Assembly (NCBI RefSeq): GCF_900186995.1
Contig: NZ_LT906463.1
Location: 372,001 to 436,000, forward strand
From: Haemophilus pittmaniae
Lineage (GTDB): Bacteria; Pseudomonadota; Gammaproteobacteria; Enterobacterales; Pasteurellaceae
Reading direction: 5' to 3'
Length of the DNA: 64,000 nt
Shown in pieces: positions 27,213-40,226 of the stretch (positions within the stretch are counted from its first letter, which is position 1; the number at the start of each line of letters is the position of its first letter). The notes beneath the pieces are model-generated. The model saw only the letters and a program-made list of their open reading frames with translations, did not search any database and was not told where the DNA came from. The position numbers were made by a program, and so were the translations under genes.

Positions 27213-28208
27213 ATGGACTTCAATACTATTTTGATTATTCTTGGGGTGATTGCATTAATCGCCCTTGTGGTGCACGGATTATGGTCAAATCGCCGTGAGA
27301 AATCAAAATATTTTCAAAATGCCAACACCTTCAATCGCAATACATCCGGTTTGCGCCGGGTCGGTGAAGGGGACAGTATGCCACCACCTCAAGAACAGCC
27401 GGTGTTCAACGCGGCGCGTAGCCCATCCCAAACGAGCGCACCGAAGGCAGTACAGCAAGCGCTCAATTTTGAAGAAGCAGCGCAGCCCCGTGAACGTAGC
27501 GTAGATGACATCAAAATCTCCATTCCAAATCAACCGGCTCCGCAAACTCCGGATTATCAAATGCGTCCTACCCAGGTCGCACCGCTGGCGGCTCCACAGC
27601 CAATTGAATATCCGCCAATCAACAGTAATCCAAAGGTCTGCGAAATAACCTTAGCCGAATTGGAACACCAAGCGGGCGATGAAGGAATTAATTCCTCTTC
27701 ACCGGAATTGCGCGCGGAATTGGCTGAAATGTCACTCAATGGCTATGAAGAAGGGCCGGCGGTCCATTTCAATACGGTACAAGCCGAAGTATCCAAACAA
27801 CAAAAACAAACCAGTGGCTTTATTCAACTTTATGTCATCGCCGCCCATAACCGCGAATTCTACGGACCTTATTTAGCGCAAGCGTTAGATAATTTGGGCT
27901 TTATTTGGGGTGATGACGGCCTTTACCACCGTCACTTAGATTTAAGTATTGCCAGTCCGATTTTATTCAGTTTGGCGAACCTCGAACAACCGGGCACCTT
28001 CGATCCTTACAATATGGCAGAATTCAATACCGAAGGTGTTGTGTTGTTTATGCAATTGCCATCACCGGGTTCCGATTTAGCCAACCTCAAAATGATGTTG
28101 CGGGCAGCCAAAACCCTAGCCGAAGACTTAGGCGGTGCGGTATTAACCGAGGAAGAAGAAATCCTCGACGAACAAACGGAAGCGGCCTACCTCGCCCGAG
28201 TCAGTTAA
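27213..28208 (+). CDS. zipA: ZipA, cell division protein
   Basis: A bitopic inner-membrane protein (331 residues) that tethers FtsZ to the membrane. It has an N-terminal membrane helix (about 4-24), a basic patch, a Pro/Gln-rich linker (about 55-150) and a C-terminal FtsZ-binding domain (about 195-325), with FYGPYLAQALDNLGFIWGDD and the ending YLARVS. A ribosome binding site (AAGGAG) precedes the start. The paired uptake sequence after it may act as a terminator before ligA. Confidence 0.93.
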   Translation: MDFNTILIILGVIALIALVVHGLWSNRREKSKYFQNANTFNRNTSGLRRVGEGDSMPPPQEQPVFNAARSPSQTSAPKAVQQALNFEEAAQPRERSVDDIKISIPNQPAPQTPDYQMRPTQVAPLAAPQPIEYPPINSNPKVCEITLAELEHQAGDEGINSSSPELRAELAEMSLNGYEEGPAVHFNTVQAEVSKQQKQTSGFIQLYVIAAHNREFYGPYLAQALDNLGFIWGDDGLYHRHLDLSIASPILFSLANLEQPGTFDPYNMAEFNTEGVVLFMQLPSPGSDLANLKMMLRAAKTLAEDLGGAVLTEEEEILDEQTEAAYLARVS

Positions 28209-28227
28209 CTCTTTTCCATCCTTGACG

Positions 28228-30287
<2,060 letters not shown>

Positions 30288-30306
30288 ATGTTTTTAAGCC
30301 AATCAT

Positions 30307-30366
30307 AATAAAATCAATGACTTAGAGTGTATTTTTAGAAAAATTCCAATTTCCTAGGGGGCGTTT
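30307..30366 (+). repeat. 60-bp dispersed repeat, copy 2
   Basis: Begins AATAAAATCAATGACTTAGA and ends CTAGGGGGCGTTT. It lies in the convergent gap between ligA and tyrP, just before the shared terminator. Confidence 0.85.
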
Positions 30367-30392
30367 GGCGTATTGGCTTTGAGACATAAAAT

Positions 30393-30420
30393 AAGGGCGA
30401 TCCCATGATCGCCCTTTTAT
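30393..30420. terminator. Bidirectional terminator between ligA and tyrP
   Basis: A perfect 10-bp stem AAGGGCGATC / GATCGCCCTT with a CCAT loop, flanked by A and T runs on both sides. Confidence 0.85.
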
Positions 30421-30439
30421 TTGTGCTACGTTAAATCGC

Positions 30440-31660
30440 TTACCCCACCACAGCCGGCAGTTTGCCTGCTTGGATAAGGAATGGAATCGCCATAATTAAT
30501 AAGCCAACGAGGAGCGCTAAAATTAGCGTTAGATAACCACCTGCCACTCGATAAGGTAAATTTGGATGGGTCACGCGGGTACGCCAAGCCAAGCCGATTG
30601 GTAAAATCAAACAATAAAAGGCACAAAGCAAACCGGCATATCCCAAGGCTTTAATGAAGCCTTCCGGATAAAACAAGGCAAATGCTAATGGTGGAAGGAA
30701 GGCCGCCACGCTCAACACAAGGCGATTTTTCGGTAAAGAATAGCGTTTAAATAAATCGCCTAAGCCTTCAAATACCCCCAGCATCACACCAAGGAATGAG
30801 GTGATTAATGCGAGGGAAGAGAAAATCCGCACAATCTCGCCCATGATATTGGAACCGGTGATTTCTCGGGTGGCATTCACTAGACCATTGAGCGTAGGAT
30901 CTGCTTTCAGAATTTGTACAAATTCATTCTGACTTAATACGCCGTGGGTTGATAATTGCCACACTAAGTAAGCCACCAATGGAATTGAAGTACCAATTAA
31001 GATAGCCCGACGGAATTTAGCCACGCTGCCATCCAAATATTTATTCACACTCCCCATAATGATATGGAAGCCAAAGGAGGTGAAGAAAATCGGTGCTGCG
31101 GAAATAACAAAAGCGTAATCCAATGGTAGCGCCAGTAAATTATCCACCTTCACTTTCGGTAGCATCATAAACAACACAAAGGCAAAAGCGATCAATTTAC
31201 CGATAAACAACATACGGGTAGCACCATCAACCCCTTTAGTTCCAATCACCACGAAGGAACCCAACACCAAGGTAAATAATAAAATTGCCGTTTTCAACTC
31301 TAATGGTTCGCCACCAAAAGCCGTCGGTAAACCGGCCAATAACGAGCCGCCACCGGTAATATAAGCTGCCGAAAGCGCATACAATAAAATCAACAAACTA
31401 AAGGTCGCTAAAGCACGGCCGAGCACACCAAAATATTTTTCTGCTAAGGTTGCCACACCATCATCCAGATATTCGGCGGTTTGGTAAACTTCCACAAATA
31501 GCAATCCGCTATAGCTTAAAATAGCCCAGAGCCCGACCAACAAGAGCACAGTATAACCAAAGCCGATACCCGCCGAGGTCAATGGCATTGCCAACATCCC
31601 TGCACCAATACTGGTGCCCGCAATAATCAATGCGCTGCCTAAGGTTTTATTTTTGAGCAT
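30440..31660 (-). CDS. tyrP: TyrP-like aromatic amino acid permease
   Basis: An inner-membrane symporter of 406 residues from the hydroxy/aromatic amino acid permease family, with about 11 hydrophobic segments. The first helix has GSALIIAGTSIGAGMLAMP (8-26), the substrate-binding region of this family. Its place before tdk and tsaD resembles the tyrP copy in H. influenzae. Tyrosine rather than tryptophan specificity is inferred from that similarity. Confidence 0.85.
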   Translation of the reverse strand: MLKNKTLGSALIIAGTSIGAGMLAMPLTSAGIGFGYTVLLLVGLWAILSYSGLLFVEVYQTAEYLDDGVATLAEKYFGVLGRALATFSLLILLYALSAAYITGGGSLLAGLPTAFGGEPLELKTAILLFTLVLGSFVVIGTKGVDGATRMLFIGKLIAFAFVLFMMLPKVKVDNLLALPLDYAFVISAAPIFFTSFGFHIIMGSVNKYLDGSVAKFRRAILIGTSIPLVAYLVWQLSTHGVLSQNEFVQILKADPTLNGLVNATREITGSNIMGEIVRIFSSLALITSFLGVMLGVFEGLGDLFKRYSLPKNRLVLSVAAFLPPLAFALFYPEGFIKALGYAGLLCAFYCLILPIGLAWRTRVTHPNLPYRVAGGYLTLILALLVGLLIMAIPFLIQAGKLPAVVG

Positions 31661-31690
31661 AAATTGTCCTCAAGAGAAAAGTAAAAAAGG

Positions 31691-32272
31691 TTACAGCAAG
31701 CCGCATTTTTCTTTGTAATGATAACGACAAACCGACATATAGCGGTCATTACCGCCGATTTGAATTTGTTCGCCTTCGCGAATCACATCGCCTTGCGCAT
31801 TTAAACGCAATACGAAATTAGCTTTGCGTCCGCAATAGCAAATGGTTTTAAGTTCTTCCAATTGGTCAGCCCAAGCCAGTAGGTATTTACTCCCTTCAAA
31901 TAGCTCCGCCTGGAAATCGGTACGCAAACCATAACATAGGACGGGAATATTTAATTTGTCCACGACATCACTCAATTGATAAACCTGTTGCTTTGTAAGA
32001 AATTGAGCTTCATCCAACAACACACAATGCAATGGCTGTGCTGCCGCTTGTGCACTGATTTCCATCCATAGATCGGTACCTGCATGGAAAAGTCTGGCAT
32101 CCTCAGAAATACCAATACGGGAAGTGACTTTACCGGCGCCAAAACGATCATCGATAGCTGCGGTATACACCAAGGTGTGCATATCCCGTTCCCGATAATT
32201 ATAAGCGGACTGTAGCAAGGTTGTGGACTTACCGGCATTCATTGTGGAATAGTAAAAATACAGTTTAGCCAT
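31691..32272 (-). CDS. tdk: Tdk, thymidine kinase
   Basis: A type II thymidine kinase of 193 residues: P-loop [10 protein letters not shown] (11-20), the DEAQFL block (about 88-93), and zinc-binding cysteines in CYCGRKA (about 144-150) and CRYHYKEKC (near the C-terminus). It salvages thymidine to dTMP. Its start overlaps the stop of the small gene upstream by one base (TAATG). Confidence 0.96.
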   Translation of the reverse strand: MAKLYFYYSTMNAGKSTTLLQSAYNYRERDMHTLVYTAAIDDRFGAGKVTSRIGISEDARLFHAGTDLWMEISAQAAAQPLHCVLLDEAQFLTKQQVYQLSDVVDKLNIPVLCYGLRTDFQAELFEGSKYLLAWADQLEELKTICYCGRKANFVLRLNAQGDVIREGEQIQIGGNDRYMSVCRYHYKEKCGLL

Positions 32273-32508
32273 TATTTAATAATCCATTTCCACATGTAAT
32301 AGGCAATAAATCCGGCCACCGGTGGGCAAGCTGCTAACATAAAGGTACCGTAGGTCGCACCACCGCCAACCAGTTGTCCGGCACTCGCTAAAGCGGCCAC
32401 GATATCAGCACTCGGGGTCGTAAAAATCCACAGACCTATCAGTGCTAATACAGCAAAGCAAGCGATACCTGCGGCACGCATTGCTCTGACTTTAATCATA
32501 TTTTCCAT
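32272..32508 (-). CDS. Small membrane protein of unknown function
   Basis: A protein of 78 residues with two hydrophobic helices (about 12-30 and 50-74), a basic N-terminus and a Gly-rich hairpin ([11 protein letters not shown]). I do not recognise a family. It is real rather than a shadow: it fills the gap between tsaD (3 bp upstream) and tdk (1-bp overlap) and is translationally coupled to both. Confidence 0.65.
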   Translation of the reverse strand: MENMIKVRAMRAAGIACFAVLALIGLWIFTTPSADIVAALASAGQLVGGGATYGTFMLAACPPVAGFIAYYMWKWIIK

Positions 32509-32511
32509 ATC

Positions 32512-33546
32512 TTATCCTTCAATCGCCGGTAATTCACTCATTGGCCAGCGTGGTTTAATATCAAGAGCCAGTCCACTATGTTGACCTTTCGCCAAACGGA
32601 GCATTCCGGCATAAGCAATCATGGCACCATTGTCGGTACAAAACTGTGGTGGTGGGTAAAAAACTTCACCGCCTAATTTTTTCATCATTTGCGCCAAATT
32701 TTCCCGTAATTGCTGGTTAGCGCTTACCCCCCCGGCAATCACTAAGCGTTTATAGCCGGTTTGTTGCAACGCTCGTTTGCATTTTATCGCTAAGGTATCA
32801 ACCACCGCTTCTTGAAATGCATAGGCGATATCCGCTTTACTTTGAGCAGATAACTCGCCCTCTTGCTTCACTAGTTTGTTAATCGTATTGGCGGCAAAGG
32901 TTTTTAATCCGGAAAAGCTAAAATCCAAACCTGGTCTATCAGTCATTGGGCGAGGGAAAGCAAAACGACCGGCATGCCCATCACTAGCTAAACGGGCCAA
33001 TGCCGCACCACCAGGATAATCCAACCCCAATAATTTAGCGGTTTTATCAAAGGCTTCTCCAGCCGCATCATCTATCGATTCACCAATCACCTGATATTGA
33101 CCAACACCTTCAACTTTAACCAATTGGGTGTGTCCGCCGGACACCAATAATGCTAAAAAAGGGAAATCGGGACGATGCTTATCCAGCATAGGTGCTAATA
33201 AATGACCTTCCATATGATGAATACCAATTGCCGGCACATTCCAAGCGTAAGCAAGCGAACGGGCAATAGTTGAACCGACCAGCAGCGCTCCAATAAGCCC
33301 CGGACCTGCAGTATAAGCTACGCCATCAATATCTGCTGCAGTCAAACCGGCTTCTTTTAAAGCCGCATCAATTAATGGCGCAGTTTTGCGGATATGATCA
33401 CGGGAAGCCAACTCCGGCACTACACCGCCATAATCAGCATGCAACGCAATTTGGGTATATAGCTGGTTAGCCAACAAACCGCGTTCTTCATCATAAATTG
33501 CCACACCGGTTTCATCGCAAGATGTTTCAATACCTAAAACCCGCAT
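32512..33546 (-). CDS. tsaD: TsaD, tRNA threonylcarbamoyladenosine transferase
   Basis: An ASKHA-fold enzyme of 344 residues that transfers threonylcarbamoyl to A37 of ANN-decoding tRNAs, in complex with TsaB and TsaE. It has [10 protein letters not shown] at the N-terminus, the metal-binding HHMEGH (about 110-115) and the LVSGGHTQL block (about 133-141). It is divergent from rpsU, the standard arrangement in gammaproteobacteria. Confidence 0.96.
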   Translation of the reverse strand: MRVLGIETSCDETGVAIYDEERGLLANQLYTQIALHADYGGVVPELASRDHIRKTAPLIDAALKEAGLTAADIDGVAYTAGPGLIGALLVGSTIARSLAYAWNVPAIGIHHMEGHLLAPMLDKHRPDFPFLALLVSGGHTQLVKVEGVGQYQVIGESIDDAAGEAFDKTAKLLGLDYPGGAALARLASDGHAGRFAFPRPMTDRPGLDFSFSGLKTFAANTINKLVKQEGELSAQSKADIAYAFQEAVVDTLAIKCKRALQQTGYKRLVIAGGVSANQQLRENLAQMMKKLGGEVFYPPPQFCTDNGAMIAYAGMLRLAKGQHSGLALDIKPRWPMSELPAIEG

Positions 33547-33650
33547 GTTATCCTCTTCAAAATAGGGAAAAAATTGCGGCGAATTCTACCCTGTTTGCGG
33601 TTTTTTCTCCAGTTTAAAGGGCAAAAATCAAGAAAATCCGCATTCCACCC

Positions 33651-33680
33651 TTTACTTTGAAGGGTAAAGTAGATTAGAAT
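33651..33680 (+). promoter_or_regulatory. Candidate rpsU-dnaG-rpoD promoter
   Basis: -35 TTTACT, 18-bp spacer, -10 TAGAAT, 78 bp before rpsU. The leader then has a small hairpin TGTCGA / TCGACA (33699-33715) before the ribosome binding site GAGGTG. Confidence 0.45.
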
Positions 33681-33757
33681 TGCGACCTTTATTGAAACTG
33701 TCGAATCTTTCGACAAATTAAATTGCAATTAATTAAACTCATTGAGGTGATTGGCTT

Positions 33758-33973
33758 ATGCCTGTAATTAAAGTACGTGAAAACGAATCCTTCGACGTAG
33801 CTTTACGTCGTTTCAAACGCTCTTGCGAAAAAGCAGGAATCTTAGCGGAAGTTCGCGCTCGTGAATTTTACGAAAAACCAACAACTATTCGTAAACGTGA
33901 AAAATCGACTCTTGCGAAACGTCACGCTAAACGCAATGCTCGCGAAAACGCGCGTAGCACCCGTTTATACTAA
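33758..33973 (+). CDS. rpsU: Ribosomal protein S21
   Basis: S21 of the small subunit, 71 residues, very basic (ending [13 protein letters not shown]), identical in length to E. coli. First gene of the macromolecular synthesis operon rpsU-dnaG-rpoD. It is preceded by the ribosome binding site GAGGTG. Confidence 0.97.
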   Translation: MPVIKVRENESFDVALRRFKRSCEKAGILAEVRAREFYEKPTTIRKREKSTLAKRHAKRNARENARSTRLY

Positions 33974-34003
33974 TTCATAGTATTTCTTAACTCGAGTTAA
34001 CAT

Positions 34004-34032
34004 AAACCGTGAAACCTTTGGGATCACGGTTT
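34004..34032 (+). terminator. Partial terminator/attenuator between rpsU and dnaG
   Basis: A 9-bp stem AAACCGTGA / TCACGGTTT with an 11-nt loop is followed by TTGTTGC rather than a full T run. A leaky terminator at this place is known in the E. coli operon, where it lowers dnaG expression relative to rpsU. Confidence 0.7.
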
Positions 34033-34074
34033 TGTTGCTTTCAAAAAGGTCATTTTGTATCACGGAGACAATCA

Positions 34075-35856
34075 ATGAAAGGCTTAATTCCTCGCCAATT
34101 TATTGATGATTTGCTGACTAAATCCAATATTGTCGATGTGATTAATAGTCGGGTTAAACTCAAAAAAGCCGGCCGTGACTATCAGGCCTGCTGCCCTTTC
34201 CACCACGAAAAAACTCCTTCCTTTACTGTTAGCGAAAAGAAACAATTCTATTATTGCTTCGGTTGCGGAGCAAAAGGCAATGCCATCTCCTTTTTGATGG
34301 ATTATGACAAGTTGGAATTTGTTGAAGCAGTTGAGGAATTGGCGGCGGCAGCCGGGTTGGAAGTGCCTTATGAAAACCGCAATAACGGCCAATCCAGCAA
34401 ACCAAGGGTTGATTATCAAACCAAACGCAACCTTTATGAATTGATGCAGGAAATTGCCCAATTCTATCAGCAGCAATTAAGCTACAATATTCCCGCACAA
34501 AGTTATCTGCAACAACGGGGATTATCCGATGAAATCATCCACCGTTTTCAAATTGGTTTTGCACCAAATGCAATGGATACGGTATTGCGTCAATTTGCTA
34601 AAAATAATGCTGAACAGCAACGCTTATTTGAATTAGGCATGTTATCGCGCAATGATCGGGGTTCGGTTTACGATAAATTCCGTCATCGTATTATGTTTCC
34701 AATTCGCGACAAACGCGGGCGTACTGTTGCTTTTGGTGGGCGTGTATTAGGTGATGAAAAACCCAAATACCTTAACTCACCAGAAACCATTACCTATCAC
34801 AAAGGTAATGAGCTATACGGGTTATTTGAAGCGCTACAAATAAATGACCAACCGGAAAAATTATTAGTTGTAGAAGGTTATATGGATGTGGTGGCCTTAG
34901 CTCAATTTGGTGTTGATTACGCGGTAGCCTCATTAGGAACCTCAACCACCTCCGAACAAATTCAACAACTATTCCGAGTCACCGAGCAAGTCGTATGTTG
35001 CTATGACGGCGATCGTGCCGGACGGGATGCGGCTTGGCGCGCCTTAGAAAATGCTCTCCCCTACCTCCAGGATGGACGACAAATTAAATTTATTTTCCTA
35101 CCTGATGGCGAGGATCCTGATAGCTATATTCGTCAATTCGGCCAAGAGAAATTTGAAGCCTATATTAATCAAGCGCAATCCTTAACGGATTTTCTATTTG
35201 CGCATTTAAGCCCACAAGTAGATTTCTCTTCACAAGAAGGCAAGACTAAATTAATTGCGTTGGCCGCTCCTTTAATCCGGCAAATACCTGGTGACGCCTT
35301 GCGTATGGCATTACGTAATAGCCTGGCACAACGAGTAGGTATTCTAGATCAAAGCCAATTGGATGAATTGTTACCGAAGGAAACTAATGCGCCCATAACA
35401 AAACCGCGCATGGAAAATAAAATCAAAAAAACACCAATGCGGATTGTTATTTCACTACTATTACAAAATCCACATTTGGTCAGTCGAATTTCTCCTGCTG
35501 GAGTACAGGCATTACGCAATGAAGCAGGCTTTGAACTATTGCTCCAACTCAGTTCACTCTGCCGGGAACGGGAAGGTATTTCGACCGGACAAATACTGGA
35601 GCATTTTCGAGATAGCGAGTATCGCTCCCCCCTTGAAATTCTAGCCAGTTGGGAACATCTACTCGATGATGCAGAGATTATCACTGCCTTTTCACAAAAT
35701 TACCGTCGCTTAAATATTCAGGCGATTGAACGGGACATTGCCATGCTAATTGCTAAAGAGCGAACCGAAGGGCTTTCCGAGGTAGAACGCGGGGCATTGA
35801 TTACCCTCCTAAAATCCAAAGAAGAGCAGAAAAAACAGTTAGTTAATCCGCTATAA
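34075..35856 (+). CDS. dnaG: DnaG, DNA primase
   Basis: A primase of 593 residues that lays RNA primers at the replication fork. The N-terminal zinc-binding domain has CPFHHEKTPSFTV followed by YYCFGC (about 40-65). The TOPRIM core has EGYMDV (about 266-271) and the DGDRAGRDA metal site (about 310-318), and a C-terminal helicase-binding region follows. The start at 34075 gives MKGLIPRQFI, the family N-terminus, with GGAG upstream; an in-frame ATG at 34009 falls inside the attenuator hairpin and is rejected. Confidence 0.96.
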   Translation: MKGLIPRQFIDDLLTKSNIVDVINSRVKLKKAGRDYQACCPFHHEKTPSFTVSEKKQFYYCFGCGAKGNAISFLMDYDKLEFVEAVEELAAAAGLEVPYENRNNGQSSKPRVDYQTKRNLYELMQEIAQFYQQQLSYNIPAQSYLQQRGLSDEIIHRFQIGFAPNAMDTVLRQFAKNNAEQQRLFELGMLSRNDRGSVYDKFRHRIMFPIRDKRGRTVAFGGRVLGDEKPKYLNSPETITYHKGNELYGLFEALQINDQPEKLLVVEGYMDVVALAQFGVDYAVASLGTSTTSEQIQQLFRVTEQVVCCYDGDRAGRDAAWRALENALPYLQDGRQIKFIFLPDGEDPDSYIRQFGQEKFEAYINQAQSLTDFLFAHLSPQVDFSSQEGKTKLIALAAPLIRQIPGDALRMALRNSLAQRVGILDQSQLDELLPKETNAPITKPRMENKIKKTPMRIVISLLLQNPHLVSRISPAGVQALRNEAGFELLLQLSSLCREREGISTGQILEHFRDSEYRSPLEILASWEHLLDDAEIITAFSQNYRRLNIQAIERDIAMLIAKERTEGLSEVERGALITLLKSKEEQKKQLVNPL

Positions 35857-35924
35857 AAATGGTAGAATTGCGCGCTTAAAGTGCGCTTTATCTTTCTTCA
35901 GAATCAAGCAAAACGGGTATAAAA

Positions 35925-37808
35925 ATGGAACAAAATCAACAATCTACAGCCGAACAATATTCGGAACAAATTGAACAGCTAATGGAATTGGGTCGCACGC
36001 AAGGTTATCTCACCTTTGCCGAAATCAATGATTTGCTGCCTGAAGATGTGATCGATCCCGAATATTACGACAAACTTTTGCAAACTCTGCAAAATGATGC
36101 AGGCATTCCGGTTTTAGATGAAGCACCGGAAAGCGATGAAATGATGCTCAATGACACCATTCCCGATGAAGATGCAGTAGAGGAAGCAACTCAAATTCTC
36201 TCCAACGTAGAATCGGAAATTGGCCGAACAACTGACCCTGTGCGTATGTATATGCGCGAAATGGGTACCGTTGATTTGCTTACCCGTGAAGATGAAATTA
36301 GCATCGCCAAACGCATTGAAGAGGGGATTGACGAAGTACAAGGAGCCATTGCTGCTTATCCAGAGGCCTTAAATCCATTATTGGCACATTATGCTGATGT
36401 TGAAGAAGGCAATTATCGTTTGGCTGACTTAATCACCGGCTTTGTGGATCCTAATATCATCGAAGAAGAAAATGCCGATGTTCAGTATGCTCACAGCGAT
36501 GATGATGAGAATGCAGAAACTATTAATGCTGAATCCGATGAGGAAGAAGATGAAAGCGATGAGAATTCCTCTTCCGATGACAGCGAATCGGATAACAGCA
36601 TTGACCCTGAATTAGCCCGTGAGAAATTCTATGAGTTAAAAGCTCAGCACAGCAAAACGCTACAAGCCATTGAAAAACATGGCCGTCATGGCAAACGAGC
36701 TAAAGAACAAATTGCGCTTTTAGGTGAAATTTTTAAACAATTCCGCTTAGTCCCAAAACAATTTGATCAGTTAGTTTTTGCCATGAAAAATATGATCAAA
36801 CAGGTTCGAGCGGAAGAACGCCAATTACAAAAAGTTTTGGTTGATATCGCCGGAATGCCGAAAGACGAATTTGAAAGCCTCGTATTAAGCCACAGCAGCA
36901 ATCCTACTTGGTTGGAAAAAGCGCTCAAATCCACAAAATCTTGGGCCAAACGTTTACCAAAATACGAAGAACGGTTACGTCTCTCCATTGATAATTTAGC
37001 GCTCTTGGAACAACGCAGCAATTTGAGCGTATTAGAAATTCGTGAAATCTGCGATGCCGTAGCACGTGGCGAACAAAAAGCCCGTCGCGCGAAAAAAGAA
37101 ATGGTTGAGGCCAACTTACGTTTAGTGATTTCCATTGCGAAAAAATATACCAATCGCGGCCTACAATTCTTAGATTTGATTCAAGAAGGTAATATCGGCT
37201 TGATGAAAGCGGTGGATAAATTTGAATATCGTCGCGGTTATAAATTCTCTACCTATGCGACCTGGTGGATCCGGCAGGCTATTACTCGTTCAATCGCCGA
37301 CCAAGCACGCACAATTCGGATTCCGGTACATATGATTGAGACCATTAATAAGCTAAACCGTATTTCTCGCCAAATGTTGCAAGAAATGGGACGTGAGGCA
37401 ACTCCGGAAGAACTGGCTGAAAGAATGGGAATGCCGGAAGATAAAATCCGTAAAGTGCTAAAAATCGCTAAAGAACCGATTTCTATGGAAACTCCAATTG
37501 GTGACGACGATGATTCACACTTAGGGGATTTCATCGAAGATAGTACGCTTGAGTTACCGCTCGATAGCGCAACTGCACAGAGCCTAAAAGTTGCAACTCA
37601 TGAAGTGTTAGAAGGATTAACACCACGTGAAGCGAAGGTGCTTAGAATGCGTTTCGGTATCGACATGAATACGGATCACACATTAGAAGAAGTTGGTAAA
37701 CAATTTGATGTAACCCGTGAGCGGATTCGCCAAATTGAAGCGAAAGCCCTACGTAAATTACGTCATCCAAGCCGTTCAGAAACATTGCGCAGTTTCTTAG
37801 ATGAATAA
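35925..37808 (+). CDS. rpoD: RpoD, RNA polymerase sigma-70
   Basis: The primary sigma factor, 627 residues. It has region 1.1 at the N-terminus and region 1.2 ([21 protein letters not shown]). A long acidic Asp/Glu/Ser stretch (about 180-225) is followed by regions 2.1-2.4 ([20 protein letters not shown], then [10 protein letters not shown]), 3 and 4.2 ([20 protein letters not shown]). A likely internal promoter (TAGAAT, about 35863-35868) lies in the 68-bp gap after dnaG. Confidence 0.97.
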   Translation: MEQNQQSTAEQYSEQIEQLMELGRTQGYLTFAEINDLLPEDVIDPEYYDKLLQTLQNDAGIPVLDEAPESDEMMLNDTIPDEDAVEEATQILSNVESEIGRTTDPVRMYMREMGTVDLLTREDEISIAKRIEEGIDEVQGAIAAYPEALNPLLAHYADVEEGNYRLADLITGFVDPNIIEEENADVQYAHSDDDENAETINAESDEEEDESDENSSSDDSESDNSIDPELAREKFYELKAQHSKTLQAIEKHGRHGKRAKEQIALLGEIFKQFRLVPKQFDQLVFAMKNMIKQVRAEERQLQKVLVDIAGMPKDEFESLVLSHSSNPTWLEKALKSTKSWAKRLPKYEERLRLSIDNLALLEQRSNLSVLEIREICDAVARGEQKARRAKKEMVEANLRLVISIAKKYTNRGLQFLDLIQEGNIGLMKAVDKFEYRRGYKFSTYATWWIRQAITRSIADQARTIRIPVHMIETINKLNRISRQMLQEMGREATPEELAERMGMPEDKIRKVLKIAKEPISMETPIGDDDDSHLGDFIEDSTLELPLDSATAQSLKVATHEVLEGLTPREAKVLRMRFGIDMNTDHTLEEVGKQFDVTRERIRQIEAKALRKLRHPSRSETLRSFLDE

Positions 37809-37827
37809 TCTTTTAAACGACTAGATT

Positions 37828-37859
37828 CAAAAAGCATCACCTTCGGTGGTGCTTTTTTC
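37828..37859 (+). terminator. Terminator of the rpsU-dnaG-rpoD operon
   Basis: The strong stem AAAGCATCACC / GGTGGTGCTTT with a TTC loop is followed by TTTTC. Confidence 0.9.
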
Positions 37860-37868
37860 TTGCCAATA

Positions 37869-37928
37869 GAACGCCCCTACGAAATCCGGAGTTTTACCAA
37901 AAATAACACCTAAGTCATTGATTTTATT
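37869..37928 (-). repeat. 60-bp dispersed repeat, copy 6
   Basis: On the minus strand this begins AATAAAATCAATGACTTAGG and ends TAGGGGCGTTC (last base differs). It lies exactly between the rpoD terminator and the S10-operon terminator. Confidence 0.85.
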
Positions 37929-37938
37929 AGCACTAATA

Positions 37939-37972
37939 AAAAAGCCAACGGCACAGGCCATTGGCTTTTATT
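37939..37972 (-). terminator. Terminator of the S10 operon
   Basis: AAAAGCCAA / TTGGCTTTT stem with a GC-containing loop, followed on the minus strand by TTATTAG. It lies 14 bp beyond the rpsQ stop. Confidence 0.85.
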
Positions 37973-37985
37973 TTTTACTTGTTAA

Positions 37986-38243
37986 TTAAGCAATAACTGC
38001 TTTCTCAACAACGCGAACTAAAGTCCAAGATTTGGTTTTAGAAAGAGGACGACATTCGCGAACCTCTACTACATCACCTAATTTGGCTTCGTTGTTCTCA
38101 TCGTGTACGTGTAATTTAGTTGTACGACGGATAAATTTACCGTATAACGGATGTTTTACCTTACGTTCAATAGCAACAACGAAAGATTTTTCCATTTTGT
38201 CGCTAACTACTTTACCTTGTACGCTACGAATTTTATCAGTCAT
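37986..38243 (-). CDS. rpsQ: Ribosomal protein S17
   Basis: An OB-fold small-subunit protein of 85 residues with [17 protein letters not shown] at the N-terminus. Last gene of the S10 operon, overlapping rpmC by one base (TAATG). In most relatives the spc operon (rplN first) follows; here a terminator and the end of rpoD follow instead. Confidence 0.97.
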   Translation of the reverse strand: MTDKIRSVQGKVVSDKMEKSFVVAIERKVKHPLYGKFIRRTTKLHVHDENNEAKLGDVVEVRECRPLSKTKSWTLVRVVEKAVIA

Positions 38244-38433
38244 TACTCACCCGCCTTCTCGGTTAAAATGGTTTTAACGCGTGCGATATCACGACGCACT
38301 TGTTTAGCCTGATGGGTTTGTTGAAGCTGACCGGTGGCTGTTTGCATACGCAACTTGAATTGTTCACCTAAAAGGTTCACTAATTCAGCATTCAGCTCTT
38401 CAACACTTTTTGTACGTAAATCTTGAGCTTTCA

Positions 38434-38434
<1 letters not shown>
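38243..38434 (-). CDS. rpmC: Ribosomal protein L29
   Basis: A helical-hairpin large-subunit protein of 63 residues at the peptide exit tunnel, near the trigger factor and SRP docking sites. It begins [18 protein letters not shown] and overlaps both neighbours by one base. Confidence 0.97.
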
Positions 38435-38844
<410 letters not shown>

Positions 38845-38857
38845 TTAGCGTTTCTCC

Positions 38858-39565
38858 TTACTTACGACCTTTGCCACGCGGAGCCTTTTTCGGCTTGTCG
38901 GCAGGTTGTTGTTCTGATTGCGCAACTGCAGCCATTCCACCCAAAATTTCACCTTTGAAGATCCACACTTTAACGCCAATTACGCCGTATGTAGTATGAG
39001 CTTCTGCAGTGTTATAATCGATGTCCGCACGAAGAGTATGTAGAGGTACACGACCTTCACGATACCATTCAGAACGTGCGATTTCTGCACCACCTAAACG
39101 ACCGCTAACCTCAACTTTGATACCTTTAGCACCTAAACGCATTGCGCTTTGTACTGCACGTTTCATAGCACGACGGAACATTACACGACGTTCTAATTGA
39201 GAAGCGATGCTGTCTGCAACTAATTTTGCATCTAATTCCGGTTTTTTCACTTCAGAAATGTTGATTTGAGCCGGAACGCCAGCGATTTTAGACACTGCGT
39301 TACGTAATTTTTCAACATCTTCACCTTTTTTACCGATAACGATACCAGGGCGAGCTGTGTGAATTGTTACACGAATACTTTTAGCTGGACGCTCAATAGT
39401 AATACGTGAAACCGAAGCGTTTGCTAATTCTTTATTTAAGAATTTGCGTACTTTGAAGTCACCGTCAAGATTGTCGGCGAAATCTTGTGTATTCGCGAAC
39501 CAAGTAGAGTTCCAAGGTTTTACAATACCTAGGCGAATACCATTTGGATTTACTTTTTGACCCAT
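38858..39565 (-). CDS. rpsC: Ribosomal protein S3
   Basis: A small-subunit protein of 235 residues at the mRNA entry channel, with a KH domain including [15 protein letters not shown] (about 74-88). The basic tail ends [10 protein letters not shown]. It starts [14 protein letters not shown], as in all bacteria. Confidence 0.97.
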   Translation of the reverse strand: MGQKVNPNGIRLGIVKPWNSTWFANTQDFADNLDGDFKVRKFLNKELANASVSRITIERPAKSIRVTIHTARPGIVIGKKGEDVEKLRNAVSKIAGVPAQINISEVKKPELDAKLVADSIASQLERRVMFRRAMKRAVQSAMRLGAKGIKVEVSGRLGGAEIARSEWYREGRVPLHTLRADIDYNTAEAHTTYGVIGVKVWIFKGEILGGMAAVAQSEQQPADKPKKAPRGKGRK

Positions 39566-39582
39566 TGCTATTCCTCTACTTA

Positions 39583-39915
<333 letters not shown>

Positions 39916-39926
39916 CTATTTACCTC

Positions 39927-40205
<279 letters not shown>

Positions 40206-40226
40206 TTATCCTCTTATTAATTTAAA

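Noticed and set aside
31387..31400. AATAAAATCAA inside tyrP, like the start of the 60-bp repeat
   Set aside because: The similarity stops after about 11 bases and there is no GGGCGTTT end 60 bp away; chance match in an AT-rich membrane-protein gene.
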